Assembly (NCBI GenBank): GCA_933822405.4
Contig: CAKOGP040001258.1
Location: forward strand, 1-30,581
DNA length: 30,581 nucleotides
Source: Cylindrotheca closterium
Lineage: Eukaryota; Bacillariophyta; Bacillariophyceae; Bacillariales; Bacillariaceae
Direction: 5' to 3'
Below the pieces are notes generated by a model. It had not been told where the DNA came from and ran no database searches. It was given only the letters and a program-made list of their open reading frames with translations. Numbering within the stretch: position 1 is the stretch's first letter; the number at the start of each line of letters is the position of its first letter. The position numbers and the translations under genes are program-made. Shown piece after piece: positions 1 through 9,531 of the stretch.

Positions 1-1117
1 AAATCCTCAAGAACTCTTTGTTCCATGTGGCTCGCTAGCACATCATCAACATGAAACCTGATAGTCAATTGCTTTTTGTTGACCATCATATTCGCAATGC
101 ACGGATCGTATACATTAAACACAAATCGGTATTCTTCCAGCGATGCCCTCAGATTTCAGTACCATAGCAACGAAGCCTGTAACATCCCATAAATAGCACG
201 GAGGATCACAACATAGATCACTTGACGTCCATTTTTGATTACTACAAAATCCCGATATGTCGGATCTAGGTCAATCATGTAGTCAACCAGCAGTCCAGTA
301 ATTTTCATTATTACTCAATCTTCTCCTTCTTCCTGCTCGGGCATCAATGTTTGGATAAACGCGTTAGGTATATCCATTGACATGACGTTTCTACCTTCAT
401 GGGCATCAATTACACCCGTGGACTTGCAGTGTCCTCACGAGACAACCAATCCCGGGTCTCGTTACCTTTGAATACACAGCGTCCTTTGATCGTCACGCCA
501 TCATTCTTTTTGGCCAGCAGCATCATTGCATCTACGGCCTTCTTTCTTTCGGTCGGTCTTAGTTTCTCAATACTGATCGGTGTCCAGCAACTGCGCTTGA
601 TCAGTTGGTCAAGTTCTTTCATGGCCGCGTCTTCACCTCGCTCCTTGAATATCTTCAGTCCTTTATTCAGATAGTATTGCTGAATGAACGAGACTCCGTC
701 TTGCCCATTGATACCACCGTTGACACCCTCACGTATTTGTTGAATAACACGAGCGACTACCAACGCTTCGTCAGCATCATACGCCTTTGTTTGTGTTCCC
801 GACTTGTTGGAATGCCAAATTGTGCATGCGTTCTCGGATGGAACGCTCGTACTTATGGTTTCCTTGCAACTGTGCTCCATTTCTTTGCGTGTCAATTTGT
901 TTCTTAATCGCTTGATACAGCGAGACTCGGAGTCTTTTCATTCGTGCTTTTCTTCTCATCGCACGCCTGTTTCTCAAAACGTTTGGCACAGGCGGATTCC
1001 TTCTTTGCAGGTATGCCTGTCCAAATCTTGATTTCTCTCTTCTGTATCTCTCAGTGGGTCTCATTTTTACCCCTTGTGAGAAGTAGGTCCACATATATTT
1101 TTGGCAATGATTGCATC
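1..1117 (-). pseudogene. pol: E1 pol remnant: pre-RT linker and reverse transcriptase
   Basis: A basic linker (about 777-1060) leads into a segment at 410-895 ending SREDTASP, typical of the start of diatom copia RTs. RT motif A (SMDIPNAFIQT) lies near 360-385. A motif like LRAIYGMLQASLLWY lies near 160-205, and the catalytic motif C is FHVDD at 42-56. Stops interrupt it at 315-317 and 156-158, and the frame changes near 410, where about ten expected residues seem to be missing. No integrase DDE block is visible between the pre-integrase segment and the linker. The RT continues past the left edge; RNase H is not in the window. Confidence 0.75.
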
Positions 1118-3562
1118 TTAATCATTCACGTTGCAGTTCTTGAACAGACCAGATCTTACTGCAATACGAAACGCTTGAACTCCTGGTGCGCCTGCCATAT
1201 GATACACTGATCGTGCGCGATTAGCCCGCTCAACTTGTTTATCAGTGAAGCCTTCGATATTCTCCCGTACCGTCTGTATGCCACAATAATCGGAATCGGA
1301 ATAGCTAATTTTTAAAATTCTACCACAGAAAATAGCACCATATTTATGGCATTCAGTGTGTGTGACACCAATTGCGTCACAGTCACAATTTCCGCATTCT
1401 CTGTATTCACATTCAGAGTATTCGGACCCTTCATCACTCTCTGCCCTACCATCGGGCACGAAAGTATACAATCCGTTTTGATGTACATACCTCATTCTTT
1501 GTTCCCCCTTCGTAACGATGAAGGAGTTTTCAATATCAGTGTCCATAACGACATGGAATCCAAGCTTCACAAGCTCGGATAAACTATCAAGGTTACATTG
1601 CGCTTCAGTATCAAGCAAGCAAGTGTGTCCTTTGATATCACTTGATTCGACCTGTTGATGCAGATCACGTTGGCCAGTGTTCGTACCGTAGTTGAACATG
1701 TAATCCAGGTCAGACACAGTGCCCGGTTTGGCATAATCTTTGTTCATTCGTAGGCTGAACGTAGATCCAGAATCAAGATGCACACCAAGATCGATATCCC
1801 AGTGCTTACTTCCATTAGACTTGAAAGGTTTCTTGTTGTCTTTGGTCCATTGAGAACAGTGCTTCAATGAATCCATCTTCAAGGTCGACTTGTAGATCTG
1901 CATGTTCAAGCTTGCATCGCTGACCATGCTATCATTGTCCTTGAAAGTACTGGCAGCTTCTAGTTGTGCTTGCCATTTCTTCATTAGCAACTCTCTACTG
2001 GCAGCTTCTAGTTGTGCTTGCCATTTCTTCATTAGCAACTCTCCCCTGTCTTCAGTGGAGACTGCTTTCTTCTTCAGAATCGGTCTTACACATACTTGTG
2101 CAAGGTTCCATCCTGTAATCCTACCATCAGATCGTCCATCAGCGACAGATCTGCCTCGTACCACATAAGAACCGGTTACATCCGTAGTACCAGAAGAGCT
2201 ATTTCCACTTCTGTCAACAACAGCTCGTTGCATATTGCTTCGATGTTGGTGACCAGTTGATTGCGTTCCAGTGACGCTAGACGCGGCATCCGACTGCGCC
2301 GCAGATGCAGTCACAGGGACTTGGAGATTGGCTCTCCCCGCTCGTCTTGTAGTAGTAGTAGTGGGTGCGTCGCTGTATCGTCCTGGGTCGCTCCATTCCG
2401 CTTGTGGGCGTGTGGAGCGTTCGGGACAACCGGTGACCCCATGGCCAGTATCTCCGCAACACCAGCAACTAAAAGCCGGTCGTGAAGATGTCGTTCGAGC
2501 AGTTGCCTGTGTGTTGCTCACTCCGTCAGGGGCACTGCTGCTTGCAGTGGTTGCGCTTGGAGTAGGTCTCGGTGTTGTCGGACCTTTCTTTCTATTGTCC
2601 GGCTTATGTTTGATCAGTGCTTTAGCAACCTGGTCAATTGTAGTCGGATATTCGTTTCTTTGTTCCTATTCCTTGAATTCCATGGCGTAGGTCTGGTTCG
2701 CCTTGTCCAACATGCTTTGGAAGCGAGACCTGTCGCAGTTGTAGAAAAATGCACTTGCTTTAAATGTGCCCAGAACTTCTTTCTTGAACTTGTCTTGGAG
2801 CGCCTTGATATCGTCCGGATCGGCCTCCGGATCGTACAGATCCAGGTATCCCATTGTTTTGGTCGCATAGACATGCAACACATCGGTGCCAAGGATTTCG
2901 AATACTTGGTCAGCTTGAGCTTCGAACCGCCTTCTGTAATTGTTCACAGACTCATTTTGCTTCTGAGTGCAGTTTGTGAATCTCTTGAGAGATTCCATGA
3001 GTCCAAAGTGTTGCCACTCGGTCTCGTCTGTGATGGTCATGAACGTCTTGATACGCTTCAGAAGCATCACATGGTCTTCCTTGAGGTCCAACCAATCAGT
3101 TTCATTGCTTAACTTATCTCTCATCGCTTGAGTGATGAAATGCTTGGTGATGATCGCAGCCACGGTATATTGGTTTGTGGTGTAGATCACTTCTCTTTTG
3201 TCAATCTTGACATTTAGGTTTTCCCAGTTCCTATCAAGTTGAGCCTGTCTCGAACTTTTGAAGAACTCGGAGTCGTTCTTTCCCGGCTTGTAGACCGTTT
3301 GAGTGCCTCTTAAAGCCTCAAAGTCCACATGGGCCATATTTCTCACACTCCAGATCATATCTTGAGCGTAGTCCAAGCTCTTGAGCGCAATGGCCTCAAG
3401 CAAGTATATTGTCACCTGCTTGTGAGTGAAGTCAGGATTGTGAGGATGGTATTGCTTCGGTCTATTGGCCTTCTTGCCGTGAGACCCTCAACCAGTCTGC
3501 TGTGCAGATCTTCCTCCACGGCCACCTCGACCGCCTCTGCCTTGGTTTCTTCTACCAGGCAT
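1118..3562 (-). pseudogene. gag: E1 gag-protease polyprotein (two nonsense mutations)
   Basis: Read from the ATG at 3560-3562, one minus-strand frame stays collinear to 1118. The N-terminus is rich in RGG-type repeats. A long helical gag region covers 2666-3480. A zinc knuckle of the form CX2CX4HX4C (CWCCGDTGHGVTGC) lies near 2450. The protease site LDSGST lies near 1775. The C-terminus resembles a pre-integrase domain (RARSVYHMAGAPG). In-frame stops sit at 3488-3490 (TGA, codon 25) and 2666-2668 (TAG). The frame closes at 1118, but pre-integrase-like sequence (AKNICGPTSHKG) continues in another frame just downstream, so a frameshift is likely. The product would package element RNA and mature the polyprotein; this copy cannot be translated intact. 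Confidence 0.8.
1948..2043. repeat. 48-bp perfect tandem duplication inside E1 gag-protease
   Basis: Two identical 48-base units (1948-1995 and 1996-2043) duplicate 16 codons (LLMKKWQAQLEAAS...) between zinc knuckle and protease without shifting the frame. Perfect identity suggests it arose late in the life of the copy. Confidence 0.9.
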
Positions 3563-3608
3563 CTTGCTCTGTAGTCCCTCCTACTTTGCAATGTTCAAAA
3601 AATTATCT

Positions 3609-3828
3609 TTGTTGATCGACTGTCAGATAATCAACTCCGTAGCTGTAATGAGAGCCTCAACGCTCTAGCTACCTCTGGAGTATACTGAGCTCAAATCTAC
3701 ATCGGCTATGGATTGCCTACAATAGGAACAGGTGCCAGTGATGCTGGGCTTCAACCTGCAGATGAACAGTCTCACCACTTCCTATTAGATCTTATTCTAC
3801 TGCTATTCTTGCCAGAAGTCGATCAACA
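3609..3828 (-). repeat. Putative LTR of E1 (220 bp)
   Basis: The segment begins TGTTGATCGACT and ends AGTCGATCAACA, a perfect 12-base terminal inverted repeat with the TG...CA ends usual for Ty1/copia LTRs. It lies 46 bases upstream of the E1 gag start on the minus strand, where a 5' LTR belongs. No partner LTR is in the window, so LTR identity is inferred from ends and position. I could not match a tRNA primer-binding site in the leader. A small foldback element is the alternative. Confidence 0.6.
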
Positions 3829-4064
3829 ATGATCTCCACAAGCAGGTACAAAAAATCTCTTCCGGAAGCCGTCTGCGTCAGCTCTTACCAGCTGTCGCGG
3901 CGTATAAAGCACATATGCACATGTTCTTCACGAACTAGTCACAGAGTAGATCTACCTTCAATACTTATCCATCTCTGTACGTACTCAAACCGTACTTCTG
4001 TCCGTGTTTGATATCGCAAATGTCCGACTTCACTCTCCGACATGTTCGACTGTTCTTTTAGCTA

Positions 4065-4762
4065 TTAAGATCCCATTTCACCAACTTGGTCATCATCATC
4101 ATACTCAAAGTTGACAGATTCTCCATCGTCTTCTGTTTGAAAACTAGGATCCAAATTGTCGTTGAGACAGGAGTGGATGTAATTCCTCAGCCCTTCCTGA
4201 GATACTTGAGGTGGAAGTTTAGATGGGCATGTCTGGCTGTTGATTTGTTGGTTGCTAAGCTTGCTTTCTGGAGCAGAATAATGGGCAAAAAGAGTCTTTG
4301 ACACAAACTCCTGAAGATCAGCCAACAGAGTGGCTCCCAAAGCATTCCAAATGACCCCTTCTTCTTTTCTGTCTCATTCTTTTCTTCTTCCATGGCAGCA
4401 GTGTCTTCTTCTGATCCACCATCAGGTTTGAAGCCTGGCATAATATCAGTAGGGCTAGTGATATCGCTTACAGAATCCCCAGCTCCAAGGGGATTGGCAT
4501 GGTGATTAGCTTGGAACACACGGGAATCTTTAAAGTCAATCTCATCAACAGACTTGCAGACTTCATTTCTATAAGCCATGGCAAAGCAGGGGTCCTTCTT
4601 AAAACCTGGTTTTGCAGTTGACCTAAGGTGTTGTGAAAGACCTGATGAAGTAAGCTTCCCTTGTTTGTTGCTATATTGCCCCTTGAAGTTTCTTTTACAG
4701 CATAGACACCGTAGTGGAACATCTCTGTACTTGGGCCTCTTGCTTTGTGATTCGCTTGCCAT
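4065..4762 (-). pseudogene. Zinc-finger-like protein, one apparent frameshift
   Basis: The minus-strand ATG at 4760-4762 opens a protein beginning MASESQSKRPKYRDV with a Cys/His cluster (RCLCCKRNF ... GLSQHLRSTAKPGFKKDPC), similar in layout to BED or C2H2 fingers that often head DNA-transposon proteins. An acidic, charged linker follows (about residues 95-140). In the starting frame the protein then turns implausibly hydrophobic. From about 4350 another frame carries the more natural continuation (GATLLADLQEFV ... YDDDDQVGEMGS) to a stop at 4065. A single-base shift in the purine-rich run near 4345-4370 is the simplest reading, giving about 230 residues. No transposase catalytic domain is visible and I do not recognise the family. 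An intron or a sequencing error could also explain the shift. Confidence 0.5.
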
Positions 4763-5380
4763 GACAAGAAAGTGCCATAAGAAAGAGTGTGGGGAGTGAT
4801 AAAATGCTAATCAATAGCCTTTTTGCCCATGGATTGTGAAAAAAGGACATCACATTGGGATGTGCAGGACAACGATGATTTTTTAGAAGAAAAGGACCTG
4901 ACAACCAATGTCTCATGGTTGTCATAATGACTCTTGTGTGTCATTTGCCCCAAAGGAGTGTCAAAAAAGGGGGGCTCCTTGTGAAAAAAAGGACAAGGAA
5001 CTTTTGGGAAAGACAAGGCATGCCGCAAAAAGGGCAGACCATGGGAAAATTTGGGCAATTTCTTCCTAAAAAGGTCATACCTACCGGAACGGCCGGGAAC
5101 GGTGGTCGGAGTGGTCGGCAAAACGTTTGGGGAGAGACTGGAAAAGGAATCTGAGGGTTGCGGAATTTCAAAAAAATTGGACATTCGAAAAAACGGTACG
5201 ATTCAACTTGCCAGATGAATAAAAAAGGCTGTCTTCTCTTTTGCAAGAGTGAAAAAAATTGGCCAACAGTTCGTCCATTCTGTTCCGGTGCCACCAACGT
5301 GAATCATGTAATAAGTAGTGGAAATATCTGTTATTCAATTTACTACAAATAGCCGCCGAGAGCGCAATGACCGGCTGAGT
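4763..5380. other. Intergenic, purine-run-rich; no gene supported
   Basis: Upstream of the zinc-finger ORF. The plus strand has many runs of five to seven A followed by GG, with recurring GAAAAAAGGACA-like words (for example near 4840 and 4985). Short open frames here have strongly biased composition and no recognisable domain. Confidence 0.4.
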
Positions 5381-5520
5381 GATGATTGACCACAACGAGC
5401 CAGTCGAGCCTTGGTCAATTTGACCATGAGCCAATCAAGCCGTGGTCAAATTGACCACGAGCCAGTAGAGCCGTGGTCAAATTGACCATGAGCCAATCGA
5501 GCCGTGGTCAAATTGACCAT
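5381..5520. repeat. 31-bp tandem repeat with palindromic core (left array)
   Basis: The word TGGTCAA starts at 5412, 5443, 5474 and 5505, an exact 31-base period. Each unit holds the palindrome TGGTCAAATTGACCA (the first has TTT in the centre) joined by a GAGCCARTNRAGCC-type linker. A decayed fifth unit lies at about 5381-5411. The last unit runs directly into the longer-period array to the right. Confidence 0.9.
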
Positions 5521-6039
5521 CCAATCATACTTGGACAAAATTCGAAGGGCACGTGGTTTTCCACACAATATCCAATCATACTTGGACAAAATCCTAGGGC
5601 CCATGTGCCTCAAGACAATATGATTGGATGGTCAAATTGACCATCCAATCATATACTTGGACAAATTAGACAATATGATTGGACGGTCAAAGTGACCATC
5701 CAATCAGAATTGGGCAATGTGAGACATTATGATTGGGTGGTCAATTTGACCATCCAATCATATACTTTGGCAAAGTTAGACATTATGATTGGATGGTCAA
5801 ATTGACCATCCAATCATAATGTGATAAAGTGAGACATTTTGATTGGATGGTCAGTTTGACCATCCAATCATTTACTTGGAAAACTTGAGACAAGATGATT
5901 GGATGGTCAATTTGACCATCCAATCATAAGATCCGAAGGATGCAGAGAATATGATTGGATGGTCAAATTGACCATCCAATCACAACGTCCAAAGGCTCCA
6001 CACAACATGATTGGATGGTCAAATTGACCATCCAATCAT
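5521..6039. repeat. 54-56-bp tandem array of eight long palindromes
   Basis: Eight copies of a palindrome with arms ATGATTGGATGGTCAA and TTGACCATCCAATCAT around one central base. The word TGATTGG starts at 5621, 5676, 5730, 5786, 5840, 5896, 5952 and 6008, giving spacings of 54-56 bases. The best copy (5780-5822) is palindromic over 43 bases. Intervening 22-24-base segments are related to each other (words like ACTTGGACAAA and GAGACATT), so this is a diverging satellite. Two decayed half-units sharing CCAATCATACTTGGACAAAAT-type words lie at 5521-5592. No ORF of note. Confidence 0.92.
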
Positions 6040-6927
6040 CTCGTGTGATTGTCGTGGCGATGGAAAAACAAAGTATTCCCGAAGTATTGACTTCTTCGAC
6101 TTTTATCAAAACCACAAGACAAAAGATCCTATCTTGTATAATACAACCTTATTGTGATTACAAACCGTGCTATTGCGACCTACACCACTATTAGGTAATA
6201 TCTGTAATAGATCTCTATATACTGTGAATTGCAAAGTTTGGTGAAGATTTCTTGGTAGAACCAATCAGATTGAAGGAAATCCCTCCAAATCACTTGAATT
6301 GTTGCAAAGAGTTGAAAAAAGGAGCCAAAAATTTCTTTTCCCATTGCAGCAATTCAAACCATCGCCAAATATTGATAACTGCTGGTACATCAAAAACTTT
6401 GGTGAAGGCCCGCCCTTGTCTGGGTGACAACATGACAAATGGTAAAGGTTCTCCAAATCTATGCTGAATTTATTATCCACACCAAGTACCTGTGGTTCGA
6501 TCACTTCTACCCAGAAACCCCCCATTCCAACCCCCCAATCATGATATTCATACCCATGCACGACAAATATGCGTTAGAATAAAGAAGCTTGGAGAAATTA
6601 GGCCCACAGTTCGACCAATACCAGTTTTGAAGCAGAACTTACCATTGTTTTGACCCCACCAATTAGGCCAATGTATGCTGGATCTAGGCGGAATCCATGA
6701 CTAGGTCACATACTGCTCAAGGCTTAAGGATTGAAAGAAGCGACTGGTGTATTGTTGAGTGGTTGTGCCCCGGTAGTATGGCGGTCATGGGAACCTCCTG
6801 CTGAACAATGGCAAACCGACATTAGGAACCAGCCAACAGAAGCAGTTTGATCAACATTGGTTGGTTGTGGAATGATAAAGGTATAGAATAAATCACCAAT
6901 CGCAGCTGTGAATGTATTCTATACAAA
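6040..6927. other. Region between repeat arrays; no gene supported
   Basis: AT-rich sequence with short open frames only. A 98-residue minus-strand frame (6265-6561) contains HPDKGG but no J-domain helices. I see no clear splice-compatible gene, RNA gene or transposon terminus. Confidence 0.4.
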
Positions 6928-7155
6928 ATGAAGCTTGCCATTGTATTTGGTTTCTTCCTGGGGCCCGCAGATGCCGATTCATCATTTCAGTCGGATTTGC
7001 CAGTTGACGGATTTGACTGGAAATCTTCGGAAGCAATGGAACTTTGGAAGCAACAGCAAGATGATAAAAGACAATGGCATTGGGTACACTACACCAATGG
7101 ACGATACTTCATCATCAATCATTTCAATCACTTCTTCTGTTGTTGGAACATTTGA
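6928..7155 (+). CDS. Possible small secreted protein (75 aa), unrecognised
   Basis: The frame starts MKLAIVFGFFLGPADADS, which resembles a short signal peptide with a possible cleavage after ADA, followed by an acidic, tryptophan-rich stretch and a His/Phe-rich tail. An A-rich context precedes the ATG, which would suit a diatom start. There is no recognised domain, and the C-terminus (FNHFFCCWNI) may be chance read-through or a missed splice site. It lies between the two palindromic repeat arrays and may simply be spurious. Confidence 0.2.
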   Translation: MKLAIVFGFFLGPADADSSFQSDLPVDGFDWKSSEAMELWKQQQDDKRQWHWVHYTNGRYFIINHFNHFFCCWNI

Positions 7156-7415
7156 TCGTCAGGAAACATCGTTGATGGACCACAGTGTGACCGGACTTTG
7201 TTGTTCCAGCAGAAGAAAAGATGAGGAAAACTTTGGTGATTGATGGCAGTTGCTTCAAACCACTTGTGACAGGTGTTTGGTGCTCGGTTTTGGTGTTGAT
7301 GGGTGCGCAAGAGGTACGTCTGTCCATGTGTGCCGGTACGTATTGTCCTGTACCACCTACCGTACAGTGCATCATGTGAGAATTTTCAAAAAACTACCAC
7401 TTTCAAGTGGGGTGA

Positions 7416-7585
7416 TTTGATTGGATGGTCAATTTGACCACAAGCCTGTATAGCCATGGTCAAATTGACCACGAGCCAATTGGGCTGTGGTCAAATTGAC
7501 CACAAGCCAGTAGAGCCATGGTCAAATTGACCACGAGCCAGTCAAGCTATGTCAATTTGACATGCAGCATGCCGTCCAATCATCG
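7416..7585. repeat. 31-bp tandem repeat with palindromic core (right array)
   Basis: TGGTCAA starts at 7426, 7457, 7488 and 7519, again exactly 31 bases apart and in the same orientation as the left array, with linkers of the same GAGCCARTNRAGCC type. The array opens with the long-arm half TTGATTGGATGG and closes with GTCCAATCAT, so it is bracketed by inverted halves of the long palindrome. A decayed fifth core (GTCAATTTGAC) lies near 7550. Confidence 0.9.
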
Positions 7586-9200
7586 AATACACCCGCCACA
7601 TTTATACACAGAGTCCTTTCTTATTAAATATGGAAAAGTGGTCTACGAACAGAAAAAATGGGGAATGATTAAAGAGGACGGGCATGCTTTTTCCTTTGTT
7701 CTCTCCCACCCTCCGCACGGCCGAGCCGTGCTATTTTGACTGACTGTTTGTGGACGCGGATGAGCTGGTCGCTGCATTGATTTTTCAAGATTCCGCCTGC
7801 AAGATTCCCTTGTAAAGATGCTATTGCGTGCGAAATGACTAATCGGACCACAGTTCCCTGCCGTTCCCGTACTGTTTCAGAGGTTCTTGTTTTATGGTGG
7901 TGGGCTCTTTAGTGAATTTTTAGCCAATGAGAGTTAGTCGATTCACCAAAGATGAGTCTAATATTAGTGGTATGAGCCAATCACAGCTCTCCATCACTAA
8001 TGATGGATTTGACTAACTCTCTTCCAGACTAAATTAGTAGGTCCAAGCTCCATACGGCCCTAGCAATTTCTCTTTGTCTTGTCAAACGACTAAACACCTT
8101 GTCTTAAGGACCCACCCTAGCCCTCGATTATGAGGAAGCGCTGTAGATCCCCTAGGATCACTTCTAGCTCCCTGAAGATGGGATGGTAGGTTCTTGGCAA
8201 CTCAAATTGACTGGTACTACATGATGTAATAGATAGATCCAACGATACCAATGATAGAAACTGAACTTTTAAATCTTGCAGATATATTACTACTGTATCT
8301 TGTCGAGTATCGTTCAGACTTCTCTGATGGCAGATTGAAATCAACTGCTGATACTGGTATAAATAGGTGGTAGTAGGAGTAGTCTCTTCACCTTTGGAAT
8401 CAAGTCCTTGTCTCAAACGGGTGCAAAAAGGTTGATTGTATTGCCGCCAGAGTAGAATAAACAATACCCGAATCTGAAAGCATCAACTATGACAATACTG
8501 TATCAGATTTTCCTATCGCGGCTTTGGCCAACAAGGAACCATAAAAGGTTTCTGTCTATGCTTTTGCCTGTGAATCTTACTCAAAACCGGTTGATTATTG
8601 CATGCCTTCATTCGTGGACCTCGTATTTACTCCCTTTGCAGTGACACCGGGATTTGTGGTGACCCTTAATCATCTTGCTTGGTTCCCAAAACGTTGAGTC
8701 CATTGAGGTCACCGCCGATTATATATCGAATCCAATACTGGCTGGTTCTCGCAAGCCTGGCATAAGTAAGCGTTTCAATAGTATCATAGCAATAGCATCA
8801 GCTGCTAGAGTCGAGCAGTAGTCATGCCTTGATTCACCTTGCTTCCAAATGGTTTGTTGTTGACACAAGATCGGGCTGCCGTCTTTACACTGACATCACT
8901 TCCATGCTTCCAATCTTAGACACTAAAAATCAAGGTGCGACGAGCCTCAAAGTTTCAATTTAATCTGCGACATGCAAAGATAGTAGATATTGTTATTGGC
9001 TTAGGGGTTCTTGGAAATCATTCCAATACTGTAAGCGGTTAGGACTCATCGATTGTCACATCAAACATTCATGGACTGTTACCTTGTTCTAAATCTGTCT
9101 AAATCCTGGTTAACGCCAGGGGCATAGCGTATGCCATCTTGCGACGCCATGTGTGAAACCAGCACTGTGTTGTAGAGCCCCTTCATTGCAATCCTATTGC
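7586..9200. other. Intergenic; one foldback, no gene supported
   Basis: Contains only short frames. The longest, a 115-residue minus-strand frame at 8117-8464, shows no domain and unremarkable composition. An imperfect inverted repeat at about 7929-8021 is the only structure I could support. Confidence 0.4.
7929..8021. repeat. Imperfect foldback, MITE-like
   Basis: Arms GAGAGTTAGTC (7929-7939) and GACTAACTCTC (8011-8021) are perfect inverted matches. An inner pair ATTAGTG (7963-7969) and CACTAAT (7995-8001) lies almost on the same axis. Outer sequence rich in TTAGT/ACTAA words extends the similarity loosely. Ends and target duplication are not clear. Confidence 0.4.
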
Positions 9201-9275
9201 TTTCTCCTCTTTTCTTCTCTCTTCCTTTTTTCTTTCCTTTTCCTTTCTTCTTCTCTCTCCCCTTCTTTTCTCCCC
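9201..9275. repeat. 75-base uninterrupted polypyrimidine tract
   Basis: Every base from 9201 to 9275 on the plus strand is C or T, and the tract is followed by GGGGG. It ends about 255 bases upstream of the methyltransferase start. Such tracts can form triplex (H-DNA) structures or act as promoter elements; here that is only inference. Confidence 0.9.
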
Positions 9276-9531
9276 GGGGGATCTAGTATAAACTGCTCCA
9301 CCAGCGTAAAACAAAAACCGTTTCAGATGCAGGTTGTTTGGTTTGGATGAACATTTTGATTGGCTGGAAATGTGCAGCTGGCTGGAAAGGTACGACATGC
9401 GTACATAGTGTACCATATTGTACGAGCAACACAATGCGTACACATAGATCGACCGCCGACCGCATCACCACATTTTTGCACAACGAGCAACACTTGGCGA
9501 ATAGTTGGAACTTTTGTGCCTTGTTTCAGTC

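Larger units (their letters stand above)
1..3828 (-). mobile_element. Ty1/copia-like retrotransposon E1, partial and degenerate
   Basis: Reading the minus strand from 3828 downward one finds a probable LTR, a short leader, a gag with an RG-rich N-terminus, a zinc knuckle, an aspartic protease, a pre-integrase segment and then an RT that runs off the left edge. That order is gag-PR-(IN)-RT, the Ty1/copia arrangement. The integrase core is missing: only about 340 bases separate the pre-integrase segment from the pre-RT linker. Gag carries two in-frame stops and the RT two more, so the copy is dead. The second LTR would lie left of the window, so no target-site duplication can be checked. Confidence 0.85.

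Noticed and set aside
2261..3112. Plus-strand ORFs opposite the E1 gag
   Set aside because: Shadows of the minus-strand gag frame.
4807..5297. Overlapping minus-strand ORFs rich in Phe and Pro
   Set aside because: Composition is explained by purine runs on the plus strand; no domain and mutually overlapping frames.
5618..6039. CRISPR array
   Set aside because: Repeats and spacing are regular, but the spacers resemble one another, the repeats are full palindromes, the context is eukaryotic and no cas genes exist. It is called a satellite of palindromic units instead.
6480..6500. tRNA-like GGTTCGATCAC
   Set aside because: No matching acceptor, D or anticodon stems around it.
6265..6561. J-domain (DnaJ-like) protein on the minus strand
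   Set aside because: Only the HPDKGG string resembles a J domain; the surrounding helices and spacing do not fit, and the rest is unremarkable.
8117..8464. 115-residue minus-strand ORF
   Set aside because: No domain, no start context and no homologous pattern; likely chance.
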